Of a stretch of DNA of 64,000 bases, positions 34,632 through 43,036 are shown one piece after another. The DNA lies in contig JAUIBR010000007.1 in assembly GCA_030427705.1 (NCBI GenBank), forward strand, positions 124,001 to 188,000, given 5' to 3'. The stretch comes from a bacterium (GTDB lineage Bacteria > Myxococcota_A > Bradymonadia > Bradymonadales > Bradymonadaceae). How positions within the stretch are numbered: the stretch's first letter is position 1; the number at the start of each line of letters is the position of its first letter. The notes beneath the pieces are model-generated. The model was not told where the DNA came from. It saw only the letters and a program-made list of their open reading frames with translations, and made no database searches. A program made the position numbers and the translations under genes.

Positions 34632-35821
34632 TTCCAGCTTCCGTTGTTCGTAATCCAAGCGTTCTGAACGCTACGAATTCGCCATTCAATTTCGAGTAGT
34701 CCCAGGCGGTCGCGAAGCACGCCGCGTTCGGCGTCTAAAAGCTCCAAAACCCCAACTTCGCCCGCGTTGTATCCGGCCTGGGCCTGGCGGACGATGTCTT
34801 TGCTTCCTTCAAGATCAACTTCGAGTTTCTGTGCGTTCTCTGCCATTTTTTGACATGTAAAGCTCAAGGTTTCAGCTGCCTGTTTCTGCCTCAATTTCAA
34901 GAGGTCGACCTCGCTTCTAAGCGTGATATGTCGTCCTTCGTGTTCATCACGCGCGAAGTCTCCGTTTCGCCACAGCGGTAGTCCCAACGTCAGTCCCAAA
35001 ATGACGCCGTGGCCCCATGCTTCTTCGCCATCGAAGCCGACGTATCCGGCGCCTACCTCTAGACTTGGCACCCAGAATTTGTCGGTCTGCTCGGCCTCCG
35101 TGATGGCGGATTCGGCTTGTGCTTCCAACGATTTCATCGCCGGCGTGGTCTGGGTTGAGCCGCCACAGGTACCCACCGCTAGCGTCCCGTCAACTGCAGC
35201 TGGGGTTTCGATGTTCAGGAAGATGCCAAGGGTGCGGCGAGCGACCTCTTCTTCAATCGCTTCACGTTCCATGGCACGGGTCAGCCGTACGACGGCTTGC
35301 TTGAGCCTCGCCACATCGAACTTCGAGGCTTCACCACCTGCCTCGCGTTGTTCCAGATTCTTGAGCGTCTTCTGAACCGCGTCTAATCGCTCTTGAAGAA
35401 CGACGAGGCGTTGGCGTCGGTAAACAGCCTCGAAGAAGGTGTCGGCGACGTCCTGCTTCAGCTCCTGCGCCTTAACTTCGGCGCTCCAGTGCGCTGCTCG
35501 GGACAGGTGTTCCAGCGCCGTTCGACGCGCACCAGGTTCACCGTTCAGCGGAATCGCTTGATTGACCCGTGCCTCGACCTCGGTCTCGGCATCCATGAGC
35601 CCGACAAACTCGAATTCCAGCTCCGGGTCTTCCCATCGGCCAGCTTGGTTTGCCTTTGCTTCAAAGCTCTTCACTGCGCCGGTCTGAATCTCCTTCAGAA
35701 CCGGGAGCTCATCGACCTTGGACATCGCGTCGTCCAACGTCAGGCCCTGCGCGAGGGCCGACGGCAGGCATAGGAGGGTCAAGATGCACCACGTGAGCGC
35801 GGCGCCAACAAAGGGTTTCAT
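34628..35821 (-). CDS. TolC-like outer-membrane efflux protein (CusC/CzcC-like)
   Basis: The start at 35821 has AGG upstream and yields a signal peptide ending ALAQG; a longer frame to 35914 runs into the previous gene. The body shows the duplicated TolC pattern of long amphipathic helices and short beta segments: A-R-V-N-Q-A-I-P-L-N-G-E-P near residue 85, a symmetric G-L-T-L-G-L-P-L-W-R-N-G in the second half, and a terminal helix with GYNAGEVGVLELLDAER. It should form the outer-membrane duct of the metal efflux complex. It lies 14 bp after the M56 protease gene and overlaps the adaptor gene by 4 bp. Confidence 0.85.
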   Translation of the reverse strand: MKPFVGAALTWCILTLLCLPSALAQGLTLDDAMSKVDELPVLKEIQTGAVKSFEAKANQAGRWEDPELEFEFVGLMDAETEVEARVNQAIPLNGEPGARRTALEHLSRAAHWSAEVKAQELKQDVADTFFEAVYRRQRLVVLQERLDAVQKTLKNLEQREAGGEASKFDVARLKQAVVRLTRAMEREAIEEEVARRTLGIFLNIETPAAVDGTLAVGTCGGSTQTTPAMKSLEAQAESAITEAEQTDKFWVPSLEVGAGYVGFDGEEAWGHGVILGLTLGLPLWRNGDFARDEHEGRHITLRSEVDLLKLRQKQAAETLSFTCQKMAENAQKLEVDLEGSKDIVRQAQAGYNAGEVGVLELLDAERGVLRDRLGLLEIEWRIRSVQNAWITNNGSWK

Positions 35822-35835
35822 AGCAGGACCTGGGG

Positions 35836-36801
35836 TTACAAGCCGTGGTGGTGAGGCTCGGTAAACAAGTGTTCGACCGCGTGATGAAACTGGTCGAGCA
35901 TCGTCAGCTCGCATTGGATTGAAACGGCAACAATCGCCAGAAATCCAAGTGCCGTAATCGCGGCGCCGATGCGCTGGTCAATGGGTTTCGGTGGCTCCGG
36001 CGAGAGCAGAACCGCCACCCTTAGGTGCAGTGCAGCTGCGGCGCCGGTCAAAGCAGAAGCACCCGCTGGTATCGGACTGTCCATTCGCACAACTTTCAGC
36101 AGTGCTTCCGCAAGGGCGAAACGGTCTGCACCACGCGTAAGGCTCCACAGGTCGCAACGAATCTCGCGGCCCAACAACCAGGCATCGAAGTGGCGCTGGA
36201 GCAGCACGGACGCGGGATTGATCAGGAGCGCCGCAGAACCCAATGTCGCGAAAAACGGGTCGAAGGAGGTTGCATGTGCAGCTTCGTGAAGCAGTACAGA
36301 TTCGAACTCGATGGCGTCCAACTCCGTCGCCAACTCTTCGCCGATTTCGATCCAAGGGCGGACGAAACCTCGAGTACAAACCGAGTTTCCGGCGACGACC
36401 CGTACCGGCACACCAGCTTGCCTGGTCCAATCTTGATGCAACTCACCGCGTCTTCGCGCGGGTCGGAAACGGTATGCAAGGGCGGCCAAAGTTGGGATGA
36501 GTAGAAATGTCGCCAGAAGTGGGCTCTCTACACATGCCTTACCCGCCTCGTGAACCGCGTGGCATGCCTGTGCGACGTGGTGTCCGTCAAAGCGATGAAC
36601 CAGCGCGATGGTCAGTGAAATCACAGGCACCGCAACAGGGGTCACGATCAGAGCATAGTTCAGCCAGCTGCCCCGAAGCTGTGGATGTCGGTCGCTTAAG
36701 TGCAGGTGCTTCAGCGCAAATGCTGCAAGCACCGACAGGGCTGGAATCAGCACCGCAAACACGCAGATGAATGCGATGACGGGGTAGGCGAGCTCGATCA
36801 T
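35836..36801 (-). CDS. M56-family (BlaR1-like) membrane metalloprotease, 321 aa
   Basis: Membrane helices lie near residues 5-30, 48-68 and 94-112, with another near 280-300. The zinc site HEAAH is at residues 172-176, and a downstream E-I-R-C-D (213-217) offers the third ligand. In BlaR1/MecR1, such a protease is activated by a sensor domain and inactivates the BlaI repressor. Here the C-terminal penicillin-binding sensor is missing. Instead the loops and tail hold His/Cys clusters: HRFDGHHVAQACHAVHE around residues 69-85 and EPHHHG at the end, which could sense metal. The gene overlaps the BlaI-type repressor gene by 4 bp, the classical pairing. Confidence 0.8.
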   Translation of the reverse strand: MIELAYPVIAFICVFAVLIPALSVLAAFALKHLHLSDRHPQLRGSWLNYALIVTPVAVPVISLTIALVHRFDGHHVAQACHAVHEAGKACVESPLLATFLLIPTLAALAYRFRPARRRGELHQDWTRQAGVPVRVVAGNSVCTRGFVRPWIEIGEELATELDAIEFESVLLHEAAHATSFDPFFATLGSAALLINPASVLLQRHFDAWLLGREIRCDLWSLTRGADRFALAEALLKVVRMDSPIPAGASALTGAAAALHLRVAVLLSPEPPKPIDQRIGAAITALGFLAIVAVSIQCELTMLDQFHHAVEHLFTEPHHHGL

Positions 36802-37214
36802 TTGAGCTCCTTGCGCCGTTGACGAATCAGCTCTTCAAGGCGTTCAAGCTCAGCCTCATCAGACTCCGCAACCCGGTCGACCAAAAATGCCGAAGCAACA
36901 TCTCGCCCACTATTTGTGAGCCGATCAAAGACGTCACGGGCCAAGCTTGCGAGGAATTGCTCGCGCGTGTGGCTGGCTTGGTAGACGAACTTGCGTCCAA
37001 CCTTGCGCCGGGTGAGCAGGCCTTTGTCGAAGAGTCGTGAAACCGTCGTCATTACTGTTGTGTACGCGATCTCTCGGTCTTTCTGAAGAATTTCAAGCAC
37101 ATCGCCAACATCAAACTCGTCAAACTGTGCCCACACCACTTCCATGATATCGGCTTCGAGGTCGAATAGGGCGGCGCGTAGGCCTTCGCCTTCAGGGCGG
37201 ATGAGGTAGTTCAC
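36798..37214 (-). CDS. BlaI/MecI/CopY-family transcriptional repressor, 138 aa
   Basis: The start is GTG at 37214, preceded by GGAG with 6-bp spacing; a TTG at 37226 lacks this. The N-terminal winged helix includes F-D-L-E-A-D-I-M-E-V-V-W, then Y-T-T-V-M-T-T-V-S-R-L-F-D-K-G-L-L as recognition helix and start of the wing, followed by a dimerisation tail. BlaI-type repressors are dimers cleaved or inactivated through the M56 partner encoded next. As first gene of a five-gene operon ending in an RND pump it should repress its own operon. Dyads upstream fit this. Confidence 0.85.
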   Translation of the reverse strand: MNYLIRPEGEGLRAALFDLEADIMEVVWAQFDEFDVGDVLEILQKDREIAYTTVMTTVSRLFDKGLLTRRKVGRKFVYQASHTREQFLASLARDVFDRLTNSGRDVASAFLVDRVAESDEAELERLEELIRQRRKELK

Positions 37215-37250
37215 GGGCGACTCCAAGGGTCTCGCAGTAACGCATTCGCA

Positions 37251-37296
37251 AACTACTAGGGTGGATAGTAGTTGTCAACTATGGGTGGTAGTAGTT
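37251..37296. promoter_or_regulatory. Candidate BlaI-type operator cluster
   Basis: AACTACT (37251-37257) is inverted as AGTAGTT at 37267-37273, and AGTAGTT recurs at 37290-37296. TAGTTGTCAACTA at 37269-37281 is a perfect 13-bp palindrome. The ACTA/TAGT half-sites resemble known BlaI-family operators (TACTACA-type half-sites in mycobacteria). They lie 37-82 bp upstream of the repressor start, the expected promoter zone. Confidence 0.55.
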
Positions 37297-37299
37297 GTT

Positions 37300-37393
37300 G
37301 GTTCTTGGTTCTTGGTTCTTGGTTCTTGGGTTTGGGTTTTTGGGTTTTGGGTTTTGGGTTTTGGGATTTGGGTTTTGGGTTTTGGGTTTTGGG
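37300..37393. repeat. Heptamer tandem array, (GGTTCTT)n then (GGGTTTT)n
   Basis: Four exact GGTTCTT units (37300-37327) pass into about nine GGGTTTT-like units with one GGGATTT. The plus strand carries many GGG runs separated by 4 nt, so G-quadruplex formation is plausible. It occupies the gap between the operator cluster and the stop of the following minus-strand lipoprotein gene. Confidence 0.85.
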
Positions 37394-37398
37394 CGCGC

Positions 37399-38394
37399 TT
37401 ATGGCCTTCGTTTGTAAACTACAACGAAGGGGCCGTCTTCATGCGGGTACTGGACCTTCAGCGAGTCGCCCTTGACGCAGTACTCAAGCCGATCTGTGTC
37501 TTGGTCCAGGAAGATGTCAAAGTTCTCATCCCAACGCCATTGCCGTCCAAAGCCGCCTTCACCGGTGGTGTCTTCAGTAAAACACTCACAAACGCCGTTG
37601 TGGTTTGTACAGTCCGGGCCGCACGATTCGTTGGACGTCGAGAGACACTGCAGGGTCACCACTGAATGTTTGTAGACCCGCACGCTCATCTCGGTCTGCC
37701 AGTAGCCGTCATATCCTTCGTTCGCCTCTGGGAGAATGTAAAGATTTGAGCGGACTTCAAATGGGTAGCCTTCGTACCAATCATCTTGGGAGCACGATGA
37801 ATACCTGTCGGGTTCGGAGAACTCGATATTGGCAAGTTGGGACAAGGTCCCACAGCTTCGAACGAACTCCCATTCTCCGATGATATCGCCGCCACAGTGG
37901 TTGAAAACCGGGTCAACGCAACCGTCGGCGGGCAGGTTCTGAGACACCAAAGCGGCGAATTCACGTTGCAGACTCGTGGAAGCTGTCGTGGCGGTTGACC
38001 CTGTCTCCGAATCTTCCAGACACGACAAACCATGGACTGAGTCGGTCAGAACGCACCGAGCATTTTCGACCTCCAGGTTCACATCGTATCGGCCCTGTAG
38101 TTCGCCGCTGAATTCGACGTCGTACCCACAGGTACCCACTCGAAGCGACAGGTGTTTGGCATCACACTCGTTTCGCCGCAGGGTGACCAATGTTTCGCTC
38201 GCGAACGCGCCTTCGGGAAACTCCACAAACACCGAATCGTCGCCAAGCGCAAGGACTCCGCCCGACTCGCCAACAGACAACTGAAGCTCAGCTGGGCCCA
38301 ATTCTTTTAGTGGGAAGTAAGGGTCGTCTGCGGTCTCTTCGGAACCGCATGCACTCGACAGTAGAATACAAAATATGGTTAGAGTCTTTTTCAT
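37399..38394 (-). CDS. Lipoprotein with ZU5-like N-terminal domain, 331 aa
   Basis: MKKTLTIFCILLSSAC is a lipoprotein signal with Cys at residue 16. Residues about 30-120 look like a secreted beta-sandwich of the ZU5 type: GGVLALGDDSVFVEFPEGAF and VTLRRN strands, paired Cys. The remaining part is Cys-rich, acidic and aromatic and ends with short strands (WRWDENFDIF, FVVVYKR). I recognise no catalytic motif. It reads away from an empty 523-bp region and ends beside the heptamer array. Confidence 0.65.
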   Translation of the reverse strand: MKKTLTIFCILLSSACGSEETADDPYFPLKELGPAELQLSVGESGGVLALGDDSVFVEFPEGAFASETLVTLRRNECDAKHLSLRVGTCGYDVEFSGELQGRYDVNLEVENARCVLTDSVHGLSCLEDSETGSTATTASTSLQREFAALVSQNLPADGCVDPVFNHCGGDIIGEWEFVRSCGTLSQLANIEFSEPDRYSSCSQDDWYEGYPFEVRSNLYILPEANEGYDGYWQTEMSVRVYKHSVVTLQCLSTSNESCGPDCTNHNGVCECFTEDTTGEGGFGRQWRWDENFDIFLDQDTDRLEYCVKGDSLKVQYPHEDGPFVVVYKRRP

Positions 38395-38917
38395 TTCGCC
38401 CTTCTCTACATCTAGCTGTCAGCTTTGCACCAAGCGGATTTCCGTTCAACCTCTCCAGTTTGCTGTGCTCTGCGCGCGACCCAAGAGCCTAGCAGGCAAG
38501 AGCCAAGGGTGTGGTTTCATTTGTGATCATGGTGAGCGCCTTCGCGCGTGCAACTTTTGGATGCTCACATGCTTTGGGGTTTGGTCCCACAGATTGCCAC
38601 AGACTTTCGCACAGATTCACACAGATTTCTTTTTCGGTTCGGGCATCCACAATCATAAAAAAAGGTCTGTGTGAATCTGCGTTGTATCTGAGCTTATCTA
38701 TGGGAAGCCGCCGTTAAACATAGCAACCGTCTGCTCACAAATTGGTCCACCCCCAAAGCGCCACTAGTCACCACCACGAATCCACTTGGCTACTCTCGTA
38801 CTCCGCTTTTGGAGCAGACCTTGTCCATTCTCACGGGGGAAAGCCGCATGAAACCTTGGTTTCGGGTTGGCATGTCGTATGCAGTCTACCGTGCGAACTC
38901 GAAATTGAAGGTGAGAT
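38395..38917. other. Intergenic region with dispersed repeat and hairpin, no gene
   Basis: No coding frame is convincing. 38514-38549 is the second copy of the element seen inverted at 25998-26033 (33 of 36 identical). 38590-38630 repeats CACAGATT-like octamers, and AGATTCACACAGA near 38613-38625 pairs with TCTGTGTGAATCT at 38666-38678, making a hairpin of at least 13 bp with a 40-nt loop containing an A7 run. Possibly a non-coding RNA or a divergent promoter region for the lipoprotein and methyltransferase genes. Confidence 0.5.
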
Positions 38918-39628
38918 TTGAGTACGGAAACTGGAATCAATTCATTCGTTCGCTTTGTCTTGCGTGGCGTTCAATCCGCGAGCGCACATGTAGCGAACTT
39001 AGGACATGAGCCGGCGGCCGCGTCCAATGCGCATGACTTGCTGAAAGCCGCGTGGATGGCTCGCCACATACCGTCAGCCGCTCAGGTGCTGGACGTTGGT
39101 TGTGGGAACGGGCGCCGACTGATGGACTTAGGAATGTATGTTCCTGGACTGAAGGCGACCGGTGTGGACGTCAGGCGTTGTCCGCAGGGGCCGCACCCCG
39201 TCAGTGCGTCTCAGCCAACCATCATGGAGTTTGACGGCGAGCATTTGCCGTTCGATGACGATACGTTCGACGTGTCGATGGTCTGCTACGTTCTGCATCA
39301 TCTGTCGGCAGACCATTGCGACAGGTTGCTGGGCGAGGTTGCGCGGGTGACCCAACAGCGCATTCTAATTTTGGAAGATAGTCGTCCCGAATTCTCGGCT
39401 GCATATCGACTCAGAAACTGGGCCCACGCCACGGAAGCCAACCTGGAGTACGCGAGCCAGAGTGACGCCTTCAAACCCAACCACGAGCACGTCTTTCGCA
39501 CGCACAGTGATTGGTGCGGCTACCTTTCACAGGTCAACGGAGTTGAACAGGTGATGTGCGAGCCGTTGGACACGATCGCACGGTACAAACACCACACGCT
39601 ATTCGTGGCGGACTTGCGCCTACCTTAG
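38918..39628 (+). CDS. Class I SAM-dependent methyltransferase, 236 aa
   Basis: The start is TTG at 38918 with AAGGTGAG just upstream; an in-frame stop shortly before excludes earlier starts. The SAM site VLDVGCGNGRRL (residues about 57-68), an acidic loop ATGVDVRR, the FDGEHLPFDDDTFDVSMVCYVLHHL core and ILILEDSRPEF strand place it in the Methyltransf_11 group. The substrate is unknown. Its stop overlaps the stop of the convergent amidase gene by 4 bp. Confidence 0.8.
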   Translation: MSTETGINSFVRFVLRGVQSASAHVANLGHEPAAASNAHDLLKAAWMARHIPSAAQVLDVGCGNGRRLMDLGMYVPGLKATGVDVRRCPQGPHPVSASQPTIMEFDGEHLPFDDDTFDVSMVCYVLHHLSADHCDRLLGEVARVTQQRILILEDSRPEFSAAYRLRNWAHATEANLEYASQSDAFKPNHEHVFRTHSDWCGYLSQVNGVEQVMCEPLDTIARYKHHTLFVADLRLP

Positions 39629-41742
39629 GCGCGACGTCGTCGGACTAGTCCAAGCAAGCCAATAGCCAATAGCCAATACCCGTTCGCCCCGGAATCTACG
39701 GGCGTCGACGAACAGCCTTCGCTGACCGTGATATCGGCTGCTTTGGGTTGGTCATCGATGCGAACACCCGGGTCTCTAGTGGGGTCGAGCATCTCGACAT
39801 CTTCAGGTTCCTGGTCAACGAAGTCTTGCTCGTCGTTGCTGGTGGTGCCGTCCGACTTCTGGAAGAAGATGGCGTCGATCTTCGCTGTCCCGGCGCCTTC
39901 AAAAATCAGGCGAAGGCCGTCAATCGAGCCGACCCAGCGTGTGTCATTGCCGACAGGGATGACCATCAAATCGCCCCGTAGCGCGAAACCGATTCCACCC
40001 GTGAACACGTCTGAGCCTTCGCTTGCGAAGTACAACGAAGCGCGCTCCTGCAATGCTGGCTCGGCGAGTTTCAAGACCATCTGGTCGTATTCAGCAGCGT
40101 TTACTTGCGTCCAAATCGGGGACTCGATGCAGGCGTTGCCGCCGCTTGTCACCATCGCGCCACCTTCAATCGTCAGTGCGTTGGTATCGTCGGAGCACGC
40201 GATCCAGCCTTCCGTCTCGAAGCTGTCCGTTCCATTGAACTCCCACATATCGCGTGAAAGCACGTCGAGCTCGACCAGACCCTGAAGCGGCTGACCAATC
40301 ACGTTCATATTTGTGGGGTCGGCACCAAAGTCGGTCTGGATACCGTAGACATCGTCGATGTTCCGAACCCAAGCGCGCGCAGCTGGGTGACCGTTTGGCC
40401 CAATCGAGGGACGTAAAACGTTGAACTTCACGACGACTCGCTTTGTCTCACCAGCAGCCATCGCGTACATCACGAGGTCGCCCTCGCCGGTTAGCAGGAC
40501 GGGGTTTTCTGGCGCATCGTTGGCGTCGTTCAGAACAAAGGTCGTCTTGTCGAATTCAGGCGCATCGGTCTCGATTCGGTACTCAACAGGTTCCAAGTAC
40601 TTTGTGTCGAAGAGATACGAGAGCAGGATGCCGCGCAGTGGTCGAGTTGAGTTGTTTGTGATTCGAATCTCGGCTTCGACCACGTCGCCAGCAAAGACAT
40701 CCGGGACATCTAGGCTGGTTCCGTCTTGATAAACATCTTCAGTCGGCGTGAGCCACGAAACGTCGAACGCGACATCGTATTCATCGGTTGGAACGTCCGG
40801 GATCTCTCCATTCGAAGCCATGGCGATGATGGTGTCGAGTTGTGACAACAGATTATCGCCGGGGCACGCCGTGCTTGCACCTGCGTGCTCGCGGTGTCCT
40901 TTGATATTCGTGCGGTTGAACTCGATATTGTAGGTGTTTCCAATCCACCTCACGATATCGGCTGCGGCGCTAAGTTGGGTCTGACTTGGTGTTTGCGTTT
41001 GGAAGTTGCCAATCAGGCACACGCCGATGTTGCCGGTGTTTTGCCCGCCCACATGGGTGCCCAAACGCTCTTCGCTGGATTGGCCTTGGTAAATTTTTCC
41101 GCTCTGGCTGACCACAAAGTGGTAGCCGATATCGCACCAACCGTTGGTGTCGATATGATAGGCCTGCATTTGCCGCATTCTTGCTGCCGGATCGCCACCA
41201 TCCGAGTCTGGCGAAGCCGTGTGGTGGATCGCCATTCGGTACGGCGTATGCGGGGAGTAGCAAACTTTGTTGGGATTCCTTGCGCCCCATTCGGCGCGGG
41301 AAATCACCAGACTTGCAGGTGCGAGTCCATTCAAAACGGGGTTCGCTTCGACCTTGGGCAGGTCTTTTGTGAGAACCTGAGAGCCGACGTGTTCAGGATA
41401 GAATTGCACAAATCCCGACGTGAGCGGCTTCGCGGACTTCAGCTCGACCACCTTGGCCGGAGCGTCAAGCATGACGCGCCCAACGTGCCGATTGTCTTCG
41501 GACCACGTGACATCGATTGGCTTCCAGTTCGAGCCCTCAACCCGATACAAAATCTCGGCGTCCGCCGAGTCGTAGAAGAACCCCAATTGCTTAAACGGCT
41601 CGTGCTGTTCAAAGCGTGCGTCCACCAACTCGCCTGCGGCAAGTTGCACCGGTTGCCCGTGTTCATGGGGTGAATTGGCTTCTTCGCTGCAAGCGAAGGC
41701 AAACGTGGTAAGTGCGATCAACGCTAAGGCTGTTCGTCGCAT
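39625..41742 (-). CDS. PGRP/Amidase_2-type N-acetylmuramoyl-L-alanine amidase with lipobox and MYXO-CTERM-like tail, 705 aa
   Basis: An N-terminal signal ends with a lipobox-like TFAFAC (Cys at residue 18). The catalytic domain, about residues 145-310, has MAIHHTA, a GYHFVV strand, GHREH near 284 and ACPGD near 292, giving the His-His-Cys zinc site of T7-lysozyme/PGRP amidases that cut the muramoyl-alanine bond. Residues about 320-640 are beta-rich, possibly wall- or carbohydrate-binding. The C terminus has EGCSST, an 11-residue linker, a hydrophobic helix and a VRRRRA end, the layout of MYXO-CTERM sorting signals processed by myxosortase. Both ends therefore predict surface anchoring. Confidence 0.85.
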   Translation of the reverse strand: MRRTALALIALTTFAFACSEEANSPHEHGQPVQLAAGELVDARFEQHEPFKQLGFFYDSADAEILYRVEGSNWKPIDVTWSEDNRHVGRVMLDAPAKVVELKSAKPLTSGFVQFYPEHVGSQVLTKDLPKVEANPVLNGLAPASLVISRAEWGARNPNKVCYSPHTPYRMAIHHTASPDSDGGDPAARMRQMQAYHIDTNGWCDIGYHFVVSQSGKIYQGQSSEERLGTHVGGQNTGNIGVCLIGNFQTQTPSQTQLSAAADIVRWIGNTYNIEFNRTNIKGHREHAGASTACPGDNLLSQLDTIIAMASNGEIPDVPTDEYDVAFDVSWLTPTEDVYQDGTSLDVPDVFAGDVVEAEIRITNNSTRPLRGILLSYLFDTKYLEPVEYRIETDAPEFDKTTFVLNDANDAPENPVLLTGEGDLVMYAMAAGETKRVVVKFNVLRPSIGPNGHPAARAWVRNIDDVYGIQTDFGADPTNMNVIGQPLQGLVELDVLSRDMWEFNGTDSFETEGWIACSDDTNALTIEGGAMVTSGGNACIESPIWTQVNAAEYDQMVLKLAEPALQERASLYFASEGSDVFTGGIGFALRGDLMVIPVGNDTRWVGSIDGLRLIFEGAGTAKIDAIFFQKSDGTTSNDEQDFVDQEPEDVEMLDPTRDPGVRIDDQPKAADITVSEGCSSTPVDSGANGYWLLAIGLLGLVRRRRA

Positions 41743-41842
41743 GGTTCCTCCTGAATCGTCACGGGCACAATCTAGCAGACCAAAATCAGATGTGTAGGTG
41801 GAAAACGCGATCGTAAGATCGTGTCAGGCCACGGCCAGGCGG

Positions 41843-41872
41843 CTTGGGGCTAGGGGCTAGGGGGCTTGGGGG
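41843..41872. repeat. Short heptamer-period G-rich repeat
   Basis: CTTGGGG, CTAGGGG, CTAGGGGG and CTTGGGGG follow one another 28 bp upstream of a lipoprotein start codon. Same family as 14283-14323. Confidence 0.55.
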
Positions 41873-41899
41873 TTGCGTTGTTGTTCTTGGCAGGCGAAC

Positions 41900-42856
41900 A
41901 TGCGGCTTATGCGTGTAGTACTGCTTCTATGTTTGGTTTTTTTGGTGGGGTGTCCGGCGGGGACTTCCTCTTCTGCATCTTCGAGTTCGCCTCCGGATTC
42001 GGTGACGTTTGAGACGTTGTTGGACAAGGCGCGGGTGAGTCCCAGTGTCGATACGTATTATGCGCCACCGACGCTCAAAGAGCGGATGAACCTGCACAAA
42101 ACCATCCCTGATTTCGCCGATGCTCTGCATGCGGGTGAGGTCGACCTCGAGGTTTTTAAGGAGCGGTTTAAGCAGTCGGGATTGAAGTTGAGACCCATCA
42201 AGGTCGATGACGAGGACTGCCTGGTCATCTACGAAGCGGGCCCCGCATGGCGCGGTACCGGCTTCTATGTGTTTCGTGTTGGGCCGGCCAAAGAGGTCTT
42301 GCTGCAAGCTCCGCACAGCTTCCACGACATGCACACGGGCGACCTGATGCTCGAGACGTTTCGGCAGACTAAGGCGCGCGGCGTGTACGTGAATTCGGTG
42401 CATCGCTATCGCAGCCACCCAGACGAAGATGAAGACGCGTTGGGGCATCCGGCCGATATGGCGCACAACACCGACTCAGTGTTCTACATGATGTCCATCG
42501 AATACCTGCGAACGGTGCGCGACGCGCTTGTGGTTCAAGTACACGGCTACCGTGACAAACGGCTCAAAGAAGCGGGTTTCGAGATCGTTGTCAGCGATGG
42601 AACCGAAGAGCCGCACCCCCGTGTCCGCAAGGCCGCAGTCGTATTGGCCGAGCAGCTCAAGGGCACCAAGGTCGCCATCTACCCCGACGACACCAAGAAG
42701 CTGGGGGCCACCGGAAACACGGTCGGCCGTTGGGTCACGCACTCAAAGATCGGAGCGTTCCTTCACCTGGAGCTCGCGATTGCAGTGCGCAAGGGTTGGA
42801 AAGCCGATCCCAAAGCCTTGATTGATTTGGTCGAAGTGCTTTCAGGAGATCTCTAG
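41900..42856 (+). CDS. Lipoprotein with His/Asp-rich hydrolase-like core, 318 aa
   Basis: ATG at 41900 follows AGGCGAAC and starts MRLMRVVLLLCLVFLVGC, a lipoprotein signal with Cys at residue 18 and a Ser-rich linker. The core contains LLQAPHSFHDMHTGDL, NSVHRYRSHPDEDE, and ALVVQVHGY, a spacing of His and Asp that recalls zinc hydrolases such as N-formylglutamate amidohydrolase-like or carboxypeptidase-like enzymes. I cannot fix the family. If a metal site exists it would act outside the cytoplasm. The gene is followed by a 14-bp repeat array. Confidence 0.6.
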   Translation: MRLMRVVLLLCLVFLVGCPAGTSSSASSSSPPDSVTFETLLDKARVSPSVDTYYAPPTLKERMNLHKTIPDFADALHAGEVDLEVFKERFKQSGLKLRPIKVDDEDCLVIYEAGPAWRGTGFYVFRVGPAKEVLLQAPHSFHDMHTGDLMLETFRQTKARGVYVNSVHRYRSHPDEDEDALGHPADMAHNTDSVFYMMSIEYLRTVRDALVVQVHGYRDKRLKEAGFEIVVSDGTEEPHPRVRKAAVVLAEQLKGTKVAIYPDDTKKLGATGNTVGRWVTHSKIGAFLHLELAIAVRKGWKADPKALIDLVEVLSGDL

Positions 42857-42858
42857 GA

Positions 42859-42939
42859 GCTGCTTTGCTTACGCTTCGCGCGTGCTGCTTTGCGCGTGCC
42901 GCTTCGCGCGTGCTGCTTTGCGCGTGCTGCTTCGCGCGG
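42859..42939 (+). repeat. 14-bp tandem repeat array, third locus
   Basis: Units GCTGCTTTGCTTAC, an 11-bp unit, GCTGCTTTGCGCGT, GCCGCTTCGCGCGT, GCTGCTTTGCGCGT and GCTGCTTCGCGCGG start 2 bp after a stop codon. It is the GCTGCTTCGCGC subtype of the arrays at 26719 and 27261. Confidence 0.75.
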
Positions 42940-43036
42940 CCACGGGTGATGCGCGCTCTGCAGCAAGCAGCCGAAGGCTAGCGCGCGCAACGTAGCCTGC
43001 CTCTCAAATGTTGCGATATTAGTGCTCTGAGCGACA

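Noticed and set aside
38809-39009. 66-codon frame upstream of the methyltransferase
   Set aside because: It overlaps the methyltransferase start and has no family features; AAGGTGAG plus TTG at 38918 fits better.
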